64,000 nucleotides of DNA from Tetrapyrgos nigripes. Its lineage: Eukaryota; Basidiomycota; Agaricomycetes; Agaricales; Campanellaceae. The stretch covers positions 62,001-126,000 of the forward strand of contig JAACJM010000006.1 of NCBI GenBank assembly GCA_013368315.1, written 5' to 3'. The position numbers and the translations under genes are program-made. The notes beneath the pieces are model-generated. The model was not told the origin of the DNA, searched no databases, and saw nothing but the letters and a program-made list of their open reading frames with translations. Within the stretch, counting starts at the first letter, position 1. Every line of letters starts with the position of its first letter. Shown here in pieces: positions 10,598-21,187 of the stretch.

Positions 10598-11464
10598 TAG
10601 TACTTTACGGTGGTTCCATGTACCTTTATTGTATGTTTTGCAATTGAAAGCTATGAGAATTACACTGTGTAAGAGCCAATGAAAGAAAAAGACACAAAGA
10701 ATATCATAGATAGAAAGTGGTAAGCTGATTGACTGACCCCAAATTCTTGTCGCAATCGCTGTCACCTGCACTGCGGCTGACACTGGAGGCAAATCCCTGT
10801 AAATCATCTGCCATACAGAGGTATTACAGTGACCTTACAACAAGTCATTCAATAAGTAATCCACCTTGTATTACAGAGGTATTACAGAGAGAAGAATTTT
10901 CCAGAGCAATGCTGTAAGACTGCTGTAAGACAAGTTGTATTACAGGAACATTTCAGAGGCCAAATCCCTGTAGATCCAGTGCCCTACATAGGGATTACAG
11001 CAAACTTACACCAAGCCATTCAACAAGTATTCTGCCTTGGATTACAGAAGTATTACAGAGAGAAGAAATTTTGGGAGCAATGCTGTAAGACTGCTGTAAG
11101 ACAAGTTGGATTACAGGAACATTTCAGAGTGACATGGTGTCACAGTAATACATTAGGTAATACAGTCAAGAAATACAGAAGTATTTCAGTGTGACAAAAA
11201 GTCACAGTATATCTTCCAGTAATTCAAGTCTGTATTACAAAGGATTTACATCATTCAAGTATACAGTAAATCTACAGTGATGGCAAATGTTTTACAGGAG
11301 ACTTACTGTGACATTTCAGTCACAGTAATATTGGGGTAAGTCAGCCAGGATTACTGAAACATTACAACAAAAAGGAAAGAATATATTTGAAAAATTAAAT
11401 GTATTGATGGAAAATATATAATGTCACATTTAGGTGACAGTAAGAGGACCGGATGCTTGGAGAC

Positions 11465-12376
11465 ACTCTGCATGCACTCCCCCAGACACAACTTGCACAC
11501 ACCACAGTGGATGCAACCTGCATGCACCATGGACGCAACTTGCATGCACTCTGGACACAACTTGCATGCACTCCAGACACAACTTGTGTACACTCCAGAC
11601 ACAACCTGCATGCATGCTGGACACACTCTGGACACACTCTGGACACAACCTGCGTGCACTCTGGACACAACTTGTGCACACTCTGGACGCAACCTGCGCA
11701 CACTCTGGATGCAACTTGCACACACTCTCGACACAACTTGCGCGCACTCTGGACGCAACCTGTGCGCACTCTGAACACAACCTGTGCACACTCTGGATGC
11801 AACCTGTGCGCACTCTGGACGCAACCTGCGCACACTCTGGACGCAACCTGTGCGCACTCTGGACACAACCTGCGCGCACTCTGGATGCAACCTGTGTGCA
11901 CTCCGGACGCAACCTGGCCGCACTCTGGATGCAACTTGCACGCACTCTGGATGCAACCTGGACGCAACCTGTGCGCACTCTGGACGCAACCTGCGCACAC
12001 TCTGGACACAACCACACAACCTGCATGCACCATGGACACACTCTGGATGCAACTTGCACACACTCTGGACACAACCTGCGTGCACTCTGGACGCAACCTG
12101 CATGCACTCTGGATGCAACCTGCGTGCACCATGGACACACTCTGGACGCAACCTGCACGCACTCTGGACACAACCTGCGCGCACTCTGGACGCAACCTGC
12201 ACGCACTCTGGACACAACTTGCACGCACTCTGGATGCAACCTGCGTGCACCATGGACACAACTTGCGCGCACTCTGGACGCAACCTGCGTGCACTCTGGA
12301 CACAACCTGCGCGCACTCTGGACACAACCTGCATGCACTCTGGACACAACCTGCGTGCACCATGGACACAACCTGC
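11465..12376 (-). repeat. 22-bp minisatellite array, left half of fold-back 2
   Basis: About 40 diverged units reading GCACTCTGGACGCAACCTGC on the plus strand, the reverse orientation relative to the left half of copy 1. There are more unit variants here (CACCATGGACAC, deletions) than in copy 1, suggesting an older array. Confidence 0.9.
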
Positions 12377-12379
12377 ACC

Positions 12380-12915
12380 GCAGGTTGTGTGGTTGCGTCC
12401 AGAGTGCGCGCAAGTTGTGTCCATGGTGCACGCAGGTTGCGTCCAGAGTGCGCACAGGTTGTGTCCAGAGTGCGCGCAGGTTGCGTCCAGAGTGCACGCA
12501 GGTTGCGTCCAGAGTGCGCAGAAGTTGTGTCCAGAGTGCGTGCAGGTTGCGTCCAGAGTGCGCAGAAGTTGTGTCCAGAGCGCGTGCAAGTTGCGTCCAG
12601 AGTGCGCGCAGGTTGTGTCCAGAGTGCGCGCAGGTTGTGTCGGTTTTGTCCAGAGTGCATGGAAGTTGCGTCCAGAGTGCATGCAAGTTGTGTCCAGAGT
12701 GTGCGCAGGTTGCGTCCAGAGTGTGTCCATGGTGCATGCAGGTTGTGTGGTTGCGTCCAGAGTGCATGCAGGTTGCATCTGGAGTGTACACAAGTTATGT
12801 CTGGAGTGCACACAAGTTGTGTCCAGAGTGCATGCAAGTTGCGTCCATGGTGCATGCAGGTTGCATCCACCATGGTGTGCACAAGTTGCGTCTGGGGGGG
12901 TGCATGCAGAGTGTC
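12380..12915 (+). repeat. 22-bp minisatellite array, right half of fold-back 2
   Basis: About 23 units reading GCAGGTTGCGTCCAGAGTGC on the plus strand, inverted with respect to the left half. The array ends against the right arm at 'gtgtctccaagcatcc'. Confidence 0.9.
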
Positions 12916-13597
12916 TCCAAGCATCCAGTCCTCTTACTGTCACCTAAATGTGACATTATATTTTCCATCAATACATTTAATTTTTCAAATATATTCTTTC
13001 CTTTTTGTTGTAATGTTTCAGTAATCCTGGCTGACTTACCCCAATATTACTGTGACTGAAATGTCACAGTAAGTCTCCTGTAAAACATTTGCCATCACTG
13101 TAGATTTACTATATACTTGAATGATGTAAATCCTTTGTAATACAGACTTGAATTACTGGAAGATATACTGTGACTTTTTGTCACACTGAAATACTTCTGT
13201 ATTTCTTGACTGTATTACCTAATGTATTACTGTGACACCATGTCACTCTGAAATGTTCCTGTAATCCAACTTGTCTTACAGCAGTCTTACAGCATTGCTC
13301 CCAAAATTTCTTCTCTCTGTAATACTTCTGTAATCCAAGGCAGAATACTTGTTGAATGGCTTGGTGTAAGTTTGCTGTAATCCCTATGTAGGGCACTGGA
13401 TCTACAGGGATTTGGCCTCTGAAATGTTCCTGTAATACAACTTGTCTTACAGCAGTCTTACAGCATTGCTCTGGAAAATTCTTCTCTCTGTAATACCTCT
13501 GTAATACAAGGTGGATTACTTATTGAATGACTTGTTGTAAGGTCACTGTAATACCTCTGTATGGCAGATGATTTACAGGGATTTGCCTCCAGTGTGA

Positions 13598-15370
13598 TAG
13601 TTCATCTGCAATGAATGTTCGTGCATCAGGAAGGTGCTGTCTATTGGGCTGGAAACAACCCGATATCCAGCTATCAGTATACACCAAACCCAAATAAACG
13701 AACAAACTGTCATTGCAGATAGGTAACAATTCCAACCCCATGGTGGCAAGTGACCTCGAGAAAATTGTTTACAGGCGATCGAGGGGCGCACCAAAGATGC
13801 ACTGCTGCGCCGATCCTAACGAGCATATGTTGGTTCCAATGCCAAAGGGCAAAGTGTACCCGTTTTCCAGTATTTCTCAACGATCTTCGGGTTCAAACAA
13901 CAAAAAACCAAAGATGCCAAGTTATGCAGATTTAATTCAGGAGAAAACCTGGAATGTAATGGTGATAGTAGATATCGAATGATTGTTCACTGAACTTCAA
14001 TGTGAACGTACTTCCAAGTACTATACTGATGAATCTATTGATCATTCCGGGTCGTCCTTCATGAAATCTAGGTAACTCGCCCAAGGGGTCTTCAGTTGGT
14101 CTACCTGAGACCAGACCTTGGGGGGGAGGGGGGGTCTGGAGAGACCTTATGACCAAAAGGTACACCATCACATGAAGAGTGTATAGACATACTTTATGAA
14201 GCCATTTGGATCTGAAAGTGCACAAAACATACTCAGGACCCATAAAAGCCATGTGTAATGAGCTTTCTGGCCCGTAACAATGAAATCTCACCTTTAAATG
14301 GTATGTAATTCCCATGATCAGTGATGTCACCACTGGTGCCACATCACAAACATTGTCAGAAAATGATTTGCTACCTCAATATGATAGGTGTCACACAGAA
14401 TATATCACTAATCCACAGCATCTGTAGGTTAGCAGAGGGCCTATGAGGTAGCCAGGAGGAAAAATTGATCTGATTTCATGATTTGTAAGCCATATTTATC
14501 TTATCACTTACCATTTTTGGGAAGGAGAGGGGGAGGGGGGGGGTCAAGCTGGACCTTATGACCAAAAAGGAACGTCCAGTCTGGTCATATCATTTTGGAG
14601 ACCCCTTGAACTCGCCACCTATGGCCCCTGAAATGAAACAGCTTTTGATAATATTTGGAACTCCTCATCAATGTTGAAGAAAACAGGGTTCAAAACTCCA
14701 GCTGAACAAAAATACTTCAGAAATAATTCAGAAAGCAGTGTTTCGGGGCAGTGTATGCACACACACTTGTATGAACATGGTTGTATTCTGTACAATGGTC
14801 ATACTCCTTCCAGTGTCGATTTTGATAATCTGTGGAACAATAGATAGCAACTTCACATCTGGCACAAGGCAGCCAATGGATTTAGGAATATATAACGACT
14901 CCCTGAGAATAGCATTGAAAAGAGGTGAACAAGTTTAACAAAAGCATGTAAGGCTGTACTGACCTAAGTGATTACTACCAAGGAAATCCGAAGCATGAAG
15001 AGAACATACTACGATAGTGGCAAAAGTGTAGAGTTTAACAAGAGGTTGTACTCGCCTTGCGGTTGTATGACCTGAACAGATGATACTGGCTCATGCCGCA
15101 GCTGTGAGTACTTACAATTCATTATTGACAGTAAACTGACTTCAAGCTAATCCAGCTCATGATTGCCATGAATTTGAGTACATTGTGAGCAATACTGACC
15201 TAATTCCAGGTAGCTTAGATCAAGGAGCGAAGGAAGGGCATGACAACTAAACTGAGTAGAGTGGGTGGGCAGGTGGGTCAAAGGCAGGAAGGCGGGCGTG
15301 ATTGTAGTCACAAAATGTGCTGATGCTTCTCTTATATGCAGAATGATGCTCGTTCGCGCAATACAAACTT
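13598..15370. other. Intergenic with two G-rich motifs
   Basis: I see no supported gene. 14111-14139 is a hairpin, CCAGACC...GGTCTGG, with a G-run loop. A second G-run block lies at 14521-14543. Both are followed by GACCTTATGACCAAAA, so they belong to one small repeat. Short ORFs at 13713-13982 and 14738-14938 have no recognisable features. Confidence 0.5.
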
Positions 15371-15560
15371 AAAGATTACGAGGCCTCTTAAAGGCCGAGT
15401 TAACTTAGGTCGACTTTTGCTATCTTCCCACGCCTGCAGATTTATATTGTAGTCTCCACGACAACCAAATTGCGGTCTGGACCAGGTCCTCCAAGGACTA
15501 ATGACGTCAACAACCACGACGTCATGTCTCCTTTCTCCAATGTCCACCCTCCTCCATCCC
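15371..15560 (+). repeat. SINE-like dispersed repeat, diverged copy
   Basis: It begins attacgaggcctcttaaag and contains 'acaaccacgacgtcatg', both shared with the copies at 7.3, 22.9 and 23.2 kb. The B-box-like motif is not preserved. It lies about 100 bp upstream of the copia 5' LTR. Confidence 0.4.
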
Positions 15561-15662
15561 TCAAGCTTGCCTTCATCTCGAGTACAGATTCTCCAACAAA
15601 ATCAGCTCATGTCCATGGTTTGCACATTCTTACATTTTCGGCAATCACAGAGAGTCATGGCG

Positions 15663-16387
15663 TGTTGGAATTAAATGATAACGATCAAGTTACTAAGTTA
15701 CTGTCAAGAACAGGTTCAGATAGGGACTGGATGCCTCTCAGGCCACCACACAGGAACCAAAGACGAAGCAATAAGGCAAATAGATGGTATAGATGAGTAA
15801 GCCAGTACTGGGCCAGAGTCTACATAGTACTGAGGACAATGCTGAGCAGTATGGATCAGAGGGACAGAAGTGGACAGACTGAGGAACTATCTACAAAGCC
15901 TTGGAGTATATATACAAAAGTGCGAAGGAGAACAAGATTAGATCAGCAGGTACTGATGGAAACAATCAAGGAATGATAATCAGGTATCTAAGTGATGTCA
16001 ATATGTGTAACAGGTACAGATATGATCTGTCAATCAGAGAAATGATGCATCAAAGAAGATGGAAGCCATAGGTACAAGGAACATGATCTAGAACCAAAGA
16101 AGCGAAGAATGATGGAAGGGAGAAGAATGATGAAAGGAGAACAAAGAACAGGGTCTAGAAGCAAAGGCATGAAGGGATTCATGACAGTTACTATGCATAC
16201 GGCATCAATCAGATACTGCGGACATACAGTCAAATGATCATACGGATATACTTAGACTATTTATATTATTATACTACTCTGATTAATGATATATACTTGA
16301 GAGTGAAGCGAGATACGTTCGCACACTCTTACCCCCCACTTTGTGACTCTCGCTAAGATTATTCGCTAAGATAACCTAAGTCTATTA
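15663..16387 (+). repeat. Copia 5' LTR, split by a nested solo LTR
   Basis: It starts TGTTGGAATTAAATGATAAC and ends CCTAAGTCTATTA. Removing the 485-bp insertion and one 5-bp duplication leaves 235 bp, exactly the 3' LTR length. Confidence 0.92.
15702..16186 (+). mobile_element. Solo LTR (485 bp) nested in the copia 5' LTR
   Basis: TGTCAAGAACAGG...ATTCATGACA, flanked by GTTAC direct repeats (15697-15701 and 16187-16191). It is the same family as the degenerate LTR at 90-534. Its absence from the 3' LTR shows that it arrived after the copia element. Confidence 0.9.
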
Positions 16388-16480
16388 GGTTATGGGCCCC
16401 GCCTAGCTTGCTATAACTTCGATAAACACTTGTTCTACTCTGCTTTACTCTCTACTCGTACTCTGTTCCTGGACTAGTAT

Positions 16481-18214
16481 ATGACTAGTCGACAAACTCA
16501 ATCTCAAGGATCAGTCCCAGATATCCCACTTCCTACTACTAGTCACCACTCTAGTGCACACCCTTCTGGTATCCAAACTCCTACTCCGCCCATATCATCT
16601 ACTTCGCAACCACAACCACCTGATCCTCTCATCCAAAACCCTTTTCCATTCACACTTGATCCCATTATGTCTGATGCTGGCGAAAATACTAGGACTGATG
16701 TCCGGGATACTGTCCCTACTCCATCATCATCTCCTCCATCTACCCCTACTTCGTCAGTCGCATTATCTATGCCCGAAAATACAAACCCCAACTACGTGAT
16801 GCCGCTCAGCGACATCAACAAAGCTTTTGATTCCCTGACAGTTCTTACTGGCAGTGAAAATTGGAAAATGTGGTACTTTCACGTTAATAGCGCTTTATGG
16901 GTGATTCGTCACCAACACTTTAAAAGTTCCGGGTTACATCCTGGTAATACTGTCAAACTAGCCTGTTTTAACGCTATTACAGGCAAGATTGATGATAAAA
17001 TCATGATCCACTACATTGAAGAGTCGGATGCGATGGAGCTTATCAAGAAGCTCAAGCAACGTTTCGACCCTTCATCCACAGTTCAAGAGTCTAACGAGCT
17101 GTGGAAACTCTTCAACTTACATAAACCAGTCTGGGAGTTTGATAAGCTCCTCGACGAAGCTCAGGATCTGTGGGCTTCTATCAAGAAGAGAGACATAGAT
17201 GTCTCGGATCAAGTCTTTTACTCAGCTCTAGTGGGGATTATTCCTCCACACTATCACTTTGTTCGCAGTTCTTACGAAGCAACTGTGGATGCAGCTGCAG
17301 CTACATGTGATGCCACTACTGCAGCTGAAGGGGAGAAACCCGTATACAGAGCTGTCGACCTCATTGCGCGGCTAAAGAAGGAATTCACTAACTATTGTTT
17401 GAGCAATGCTCGAACGTATCCTTCGAAGAAGTCCAACAAGAAGTCTGGTAGCACTAGTCAAGGCGGTGCTCAACAATCGGACAAGTCAAAAGGGGAACGC
17501 GCTAATGCCGCAGCGCCGTACCAGAAGCCTTCTGATGGCAAAAAGGATCAGAAGTCCTTCAACTGCAACAAGATGGGTCATACGACCCAGACGTGCCCAG
17601 AACTGTGGACTGAAAAGTCCAAAGAAGCTATGAAGAAGAAAGGGATTACTAAACAATCCAACAAAGGCAAGACCAAGGAGAATGCATCAGTTGCCATCTC
17701 CATGCCTGCGTCTTCTTCTCAAATTGCGACTACGTCAACTTCGCAATCGGACTGGGTACAGCCGATTTCTTCAGGCGATGTTGAGATGGAAGACTCAGAG
17801 ACTCCGGTGAGTCATCATATTTCCCTACCTGCTTTTACCACGATCTCTGACCAAGATCATATGCATATCATTGATTCTGGTGCTACTATACACTGTACAC
17901 CGTATCTTAACTTACTTTTTAACGTTCATACTACGCCTGCCGTAACTTTAACTGTTGCCAATTCAGAGCATCTAAATCTTCGATTAGCAGGCGATATGCG
18001 GGTAGAAGTTAGGAAGGACAATGGTGAGTCTTCATCGATCACTCTTAAAAATGTATACTATAACTCAAAACTTCCGTTTACTTTAATCAGTATTTCACAA
18101 AAAGCGGACTATACTTTTACTTTTCATGATCATTTATGTATAATACGAAATGACAAGGACAATTTCATTGGCATTATACACGAGAGCGCCAAACTCTACT
18201 CCATCAACAACTAA
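16481..18214 (+). CDS. Copia gag-protease ORF
   Basis: The 577-aa ORF begins with a Ser/Pro-rich leader. It continues with the copia gag (UBN2-type) domain, seen in ENWKMWYFHVNSALWV and WKLFNLHKPVWEFDKLLDEA, then a zinc knuckle and the aspartic protease motif HIIDSGATIHCTP near residue 465. The zinc knuckle reads SFNCNKMGHTTQTC: the first of the three Cys ligands of the CCHC box is Ser. The ORF ends at a TAA just before the expected GAG-pre-integrase domain, which continues in the +1 frame. A one-base indel, or a +1 shift at AAC-AAC-TAA, would explain this; Ty1/copia polyproteins are usually one frame or use programmed shifts. Confidence 0.85.
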   Translation: MTSRQTQSQGSVPDIPLPTTSHHSSAHPSGIQTPTPPISSTSQPQPPDPLIQNPFPFTLDPIMSDAGENTRTDVRDTVPTPSSSPPSTPTSSVALSMPENTNPNYVMPLSDINKAFDSLTVLTGSENWKMWYFHVNSALWVIRHQHFKSSGLHPGNTVKLACFNAITGKIDDKIMIHYIEESDAMELIKKLKQRFDPSSTVQESNELWKLFNLHKPVWEFDKLLDEAQDLWASIKKRDIDVSDQVFYSALVGIIPPHYHFVRSSYEATVDAAAATCDATTAAEGEKPVYRAVDLIARLKKEFTNYCLSNARTYPSKKSNKKSGSTSQGGAQQSDKSKGERANAAAPYQKPSDGKKDQKSFNCNKMGHTTQTCPELWTEKSKEAMKKKGITKQSNKGKTKENASVAISMPASSSQIATTSTSQSDWVQPISSGDVEMEDSETPVSHHISLPAFTTISDQDHMHIIDSGATIHCTPYLNLLFNVHTTPAVTLTVANSEHLNLRLAGDMRVEVRKDNGESSSITLKNVYYNSKLPFTLISISQKADYTFTFHDHLCIIRNDKDNFIGIIHESAKLYSINN

Positions 18215-18893
18215 AAAATTGAGTGATAACGTTGCTACTTTAAGTTTATATGAACTTCACAAACAGATTGGTCATATGAGTTATACAAATCTAAAAACAT
18301 TACTAAAAACAGATAAATCTATTATTACAATCATTATTGATGATTGGACAGAAACTCAATGCAAAGACTGCATCATCAATAATATACATAGACTTTCTGT
18401 TCCGAAACAACGTACTTCAGAATTAGCAGAAAACTTCGGAGACCATTTTCATATTGATATATTTGGTCCATTACGAACTGCCTCTATTGAAGGCTACAAA
18501 TACTGGTTAACCATCGTCGACGACTGTACGTGTTGGTTAATATTATCTCCACTTAAAACAAAAGACGAAGCCTATACCCAATGGGTTACATTTACTACTG
18601 AACTATTTACGCAATATGGTATCAAAGTTAAAATTCTACAATCAGACAACGATGCCGTATTTACTTCGGGTGCATTCAAAGACTACCTGAAAGCACAAGG
18701 TACAATTGCACGTTATACAGTTCATGATACGCCTCAGCAAAATGGAGTTGCTGAAAACATACATCAACATATCATGAATGGTATTCGTGTTAATCTGCAT
18801 ACTGGAAAACTACCTAATCGTTTATGGTGGCATGCAGGACTTTATACTATGTACATACTTAATAGATCTCCGAAAACTGCATTAAAAATGTAA
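18150..18893 (+). pseudogene. Copia integrase segment, ended by a stop codon
   Basis: It lies in the +1 frame relative to gag. It shows a GAG-pre-integrase segment (LSLYELHKQIGHMSY), then an integrase core with the expected acidic residues in HIDIFGPL, LQSDNDAVF and TPQQNGVAE. A TAA at 18891-18893 stops it. Downstream, TPYFKRNG and FGTPCIVYDEARTSKL in the same frame are the normal copia continuation, so the stop is a mutation. Confidence 0.85.
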
Positions 18894-20945
18894 ACTCCCT
18901 ATTTTAAGCGTAACGGTGTTAACGCAAACTTAGACAATCTACATAGCTTTGGTACACCTTGCATTGTATATGACGAAGCAAGAACTAGTAAACTAACTCC
19001 TAAAGGAAAACGTGGAGTTTGGTTAGGCTTTGACGATCATTCAAAAGGCCATTATGTCTACTTTGGTACTAAAGTGAATGTAGAACGCAACTTGCAATTC
19101 TTAACGTCCAAATCGCAAGTTGAAGGGGAGTTACAAAACAAAAATCAAGAACCATTAGAAACTACAGAAGAAAATACAAATGAAACTCCAACTTCTCAGG
19201 AACACGAACCTGAACCAATGGATGTCGACAAAGACGAAACTAAACAACCTGATGGCCCAAGACGATCAAAAAGGATCCGAGAAGCCAGAGGTTTACTCTA
19301 CGATGAAGTTGAACAAAACATTGCTTTCTTCTTAACAGAATTCAATGTTTACTACGCTGATAACATTGGCGATCCAATTTCATTCAAGGATGTACTCAAT
19401 CATCCACAACGTGATGCATGGTTTGATTCCATGAAAGCTGAGATAGAATCTCTAGAAAGTCTAGGAACCTGGGAATACGTCAAACCTCCTGCTGATGCGA
19501 ATATCATTGGTTCCAGATTTGTCTACAAAACTAAGTACGAACTTGGCAAACAGACCAAATTGAAATCTAGACTAGTAGCACAAGGCTTTAGTCAACAAGA
19601 AGGCATTGATTACTACGCAAATGATATCTTTGCCCCTGTAGCACGCATGAGCAGTACACGTTTTATACTTGCTCTTGCAGCTTCATTAGACTATGAAACT
19701 ACTCAGATTGATATTAAATCTGCCTATCTTTATGGAAACGTTACTGACGAGGAAACATTATACCTTTGTCCACCTCCGGGTAATTTACTACCTAACTTAC
19801 CTGAAGGCTACGTACTTAAACTCAGAAAGACTCTATATGGGCTGAAACAAGCTGGTCGTCGATGGTATGAAAAATTATGCAATATTCTCATAAAGTTACT
19901 AGGACTTAAGAAGTCTACTTACGATAATGCGGTATTCTACTGATATCATGAGAATAAACTCATTTTAATACTATCTTGTCATGTCGATGACATTACTTTA
20001 TGTACTATCAACAAAGCTACTGCACAAGCTTTTGTTACTGCACTTAGTGGACACGTCCAAGTCACTGACGGTGGAGAAATCCACTGGATTCTCGGTATGG
20101 AAATTCAATGAGATAGGAATAATCATACTATTAAACTCCGTCAGAAACATTACATTGAGAATATTCTCAAACGATACAATTTTGACCAATTACATGCACG
20201 CTGTACACCTATGCTACCTGGGCAAAATCTTAGCCCTAGACCTGGGAGTGAACTGCAACGGGACGCCGCTGCTATTAAACACTATATGTCACTAGTCGGT
20301 GGTTTACGATATGTCGCTGACTGCACTAGGCTAGACATTACATATTGTACTGGTCAACTAGCAAGATACCTTAATGATCCAGGTGAAGAGCATTACGCTG
20401 CAGCTAAACAATGCTATCTTTATCTAAAAGGAACTTGCGATTACTGGCTCAACCTAGGGAGCCCTACTATTACTTCTACTTATGGATTTGCCGGCTCTGA
20501 TGGTATGTCCACGTATGGCAATAAACCAATCATGGGCTATGCATTCAAATTTGCTGGATCACTTATTTCTTGGTCAAGTAAGCGAGGCACACTGGTAACT
20601 TTATCAGTTACTGAGGCTGAACTATGCGCACTCGCACATGCCTCACAAGAAGCTATTTATTTGAAAGGTTTTATAGAAGAAATTCTAAATGTCGAACAGG
20701 AGCCAGTACTTATCAACTCAGATAGTGCATCTACTTTGGCAATTATATGTGCTCCTGAAGAACAACATACTCAGAGAACTAAGCATTTCAATATCCATAA
20801 AAACTTCCTTAGTGATCGGATACATCAACGATACATACGAGTTAAACATGTGTCAACTAATGATCAACTTGCGGATATACTTACGAAAGCTCTCTCCACT
20901 GATAAGATCAAGCGTTTCTCCCGATTACTAGGGATATCCACTTGA
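18894..20945 (+). pseudogene. Copia reverse transcriptase / RNase H segment with nonsense codons
   Basis: The frame continues from the integrase into an RT domain (SRLVAQGFSQQEGIDYY, QIDIKSAYLYGNV, LYGLKQAGRRWYEKL, then HVDD as the YVDD-like catalytic motif). RNase H follows (SVTEAELCALAHASQEA), then the usual copia C-terminus ending at 20945. TGA codons at 19941-19943 and near 20108-20110 interrupt it. Together with the earlier TAA and the frameshift, no complete pol can be made without suppression. Confidence 0.88.
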
Positions 20946-20952
20946 AGGGGAG

Positions 20953-21187
20953 TGTTGGAATTAAATGATAACAATCAAGTTACTAAGTTACTATGCATAC
21001 GGCATCAATCAGATACTGCGGACATACGGTCAAATGATCATACGGATATACTTAGACTATTTATATTATTATACTACTCTGATTAATGATATATACTTGA
21101 GAGTGAAGCGAGATACGTTCGCACACTCTTACCCCCCACTTTGTGACTCTCGCTAAGATTATTCGCTAAGATAACCTAAGTCTATTA
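20953..21187 (+). repeat. Copia 3' LTR, 235 bp
   Basis: It matches the 5' LTR with about two substitutions (cgatcaag/caatcaag and acagtc/acggtc) and is preceded by a polypurine tract. Confidence 0.93.

Larger units (their letters stand above)
10781..13594. mobile_element. Fold-back element copy 2 (CACTG termini, 3-bp TSD, inverted minisatellite core)
   Basis: This copy has the same CACTGGAGGCAAATCCC termini as copy 1 and is flanked by TGA direct repeats (10778-10780 and 13595-13597). The inverted arms are longer, about 680 bp (10781 to about 11460 and about 12918-13594). They include about 260 bp absent from copy 1, among them a TGTCACATTTAGGTGACA motif. The core again consists of opposed 22-bp arrays, but with polarity opposite to copy 1. 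The centre near 12378 is a tight palindrome, CACAACCTGC-acc-GCAGGTTGTG. No transposase gene is present, so mobilisation in trans by a CACTA-type transposase is the likely mode. Confidence 0.87.
15663..21187 (+). mobile_element. Ty1/copia LTR retrotransposon, full length but defective
   Basis: The two LTRs are 235 bp each (the 5' LTR once its nested insertion is discounted) and differ at about two positions, so insertion is recent. Flanks TGGCG and TGGCA form a near-perfect 5-bp target duplication. A PBS-like GGTTATGGGCCC follows the 5' LTR, and a purine tract AAGGGGAG precedes the 3' LTR. The domain order gag - protease - integrase - RT - RNase H is that of Ty1/copia. The reading frame is broken several times (see the separate entries). 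Confidence 0.92.

Noticed and set aside
11351..13059. Similar long ORFs across the second minisatellite
   Set aside because: Same cause as in copy 1. The frames run through the inverted centre and into the terminal arms.
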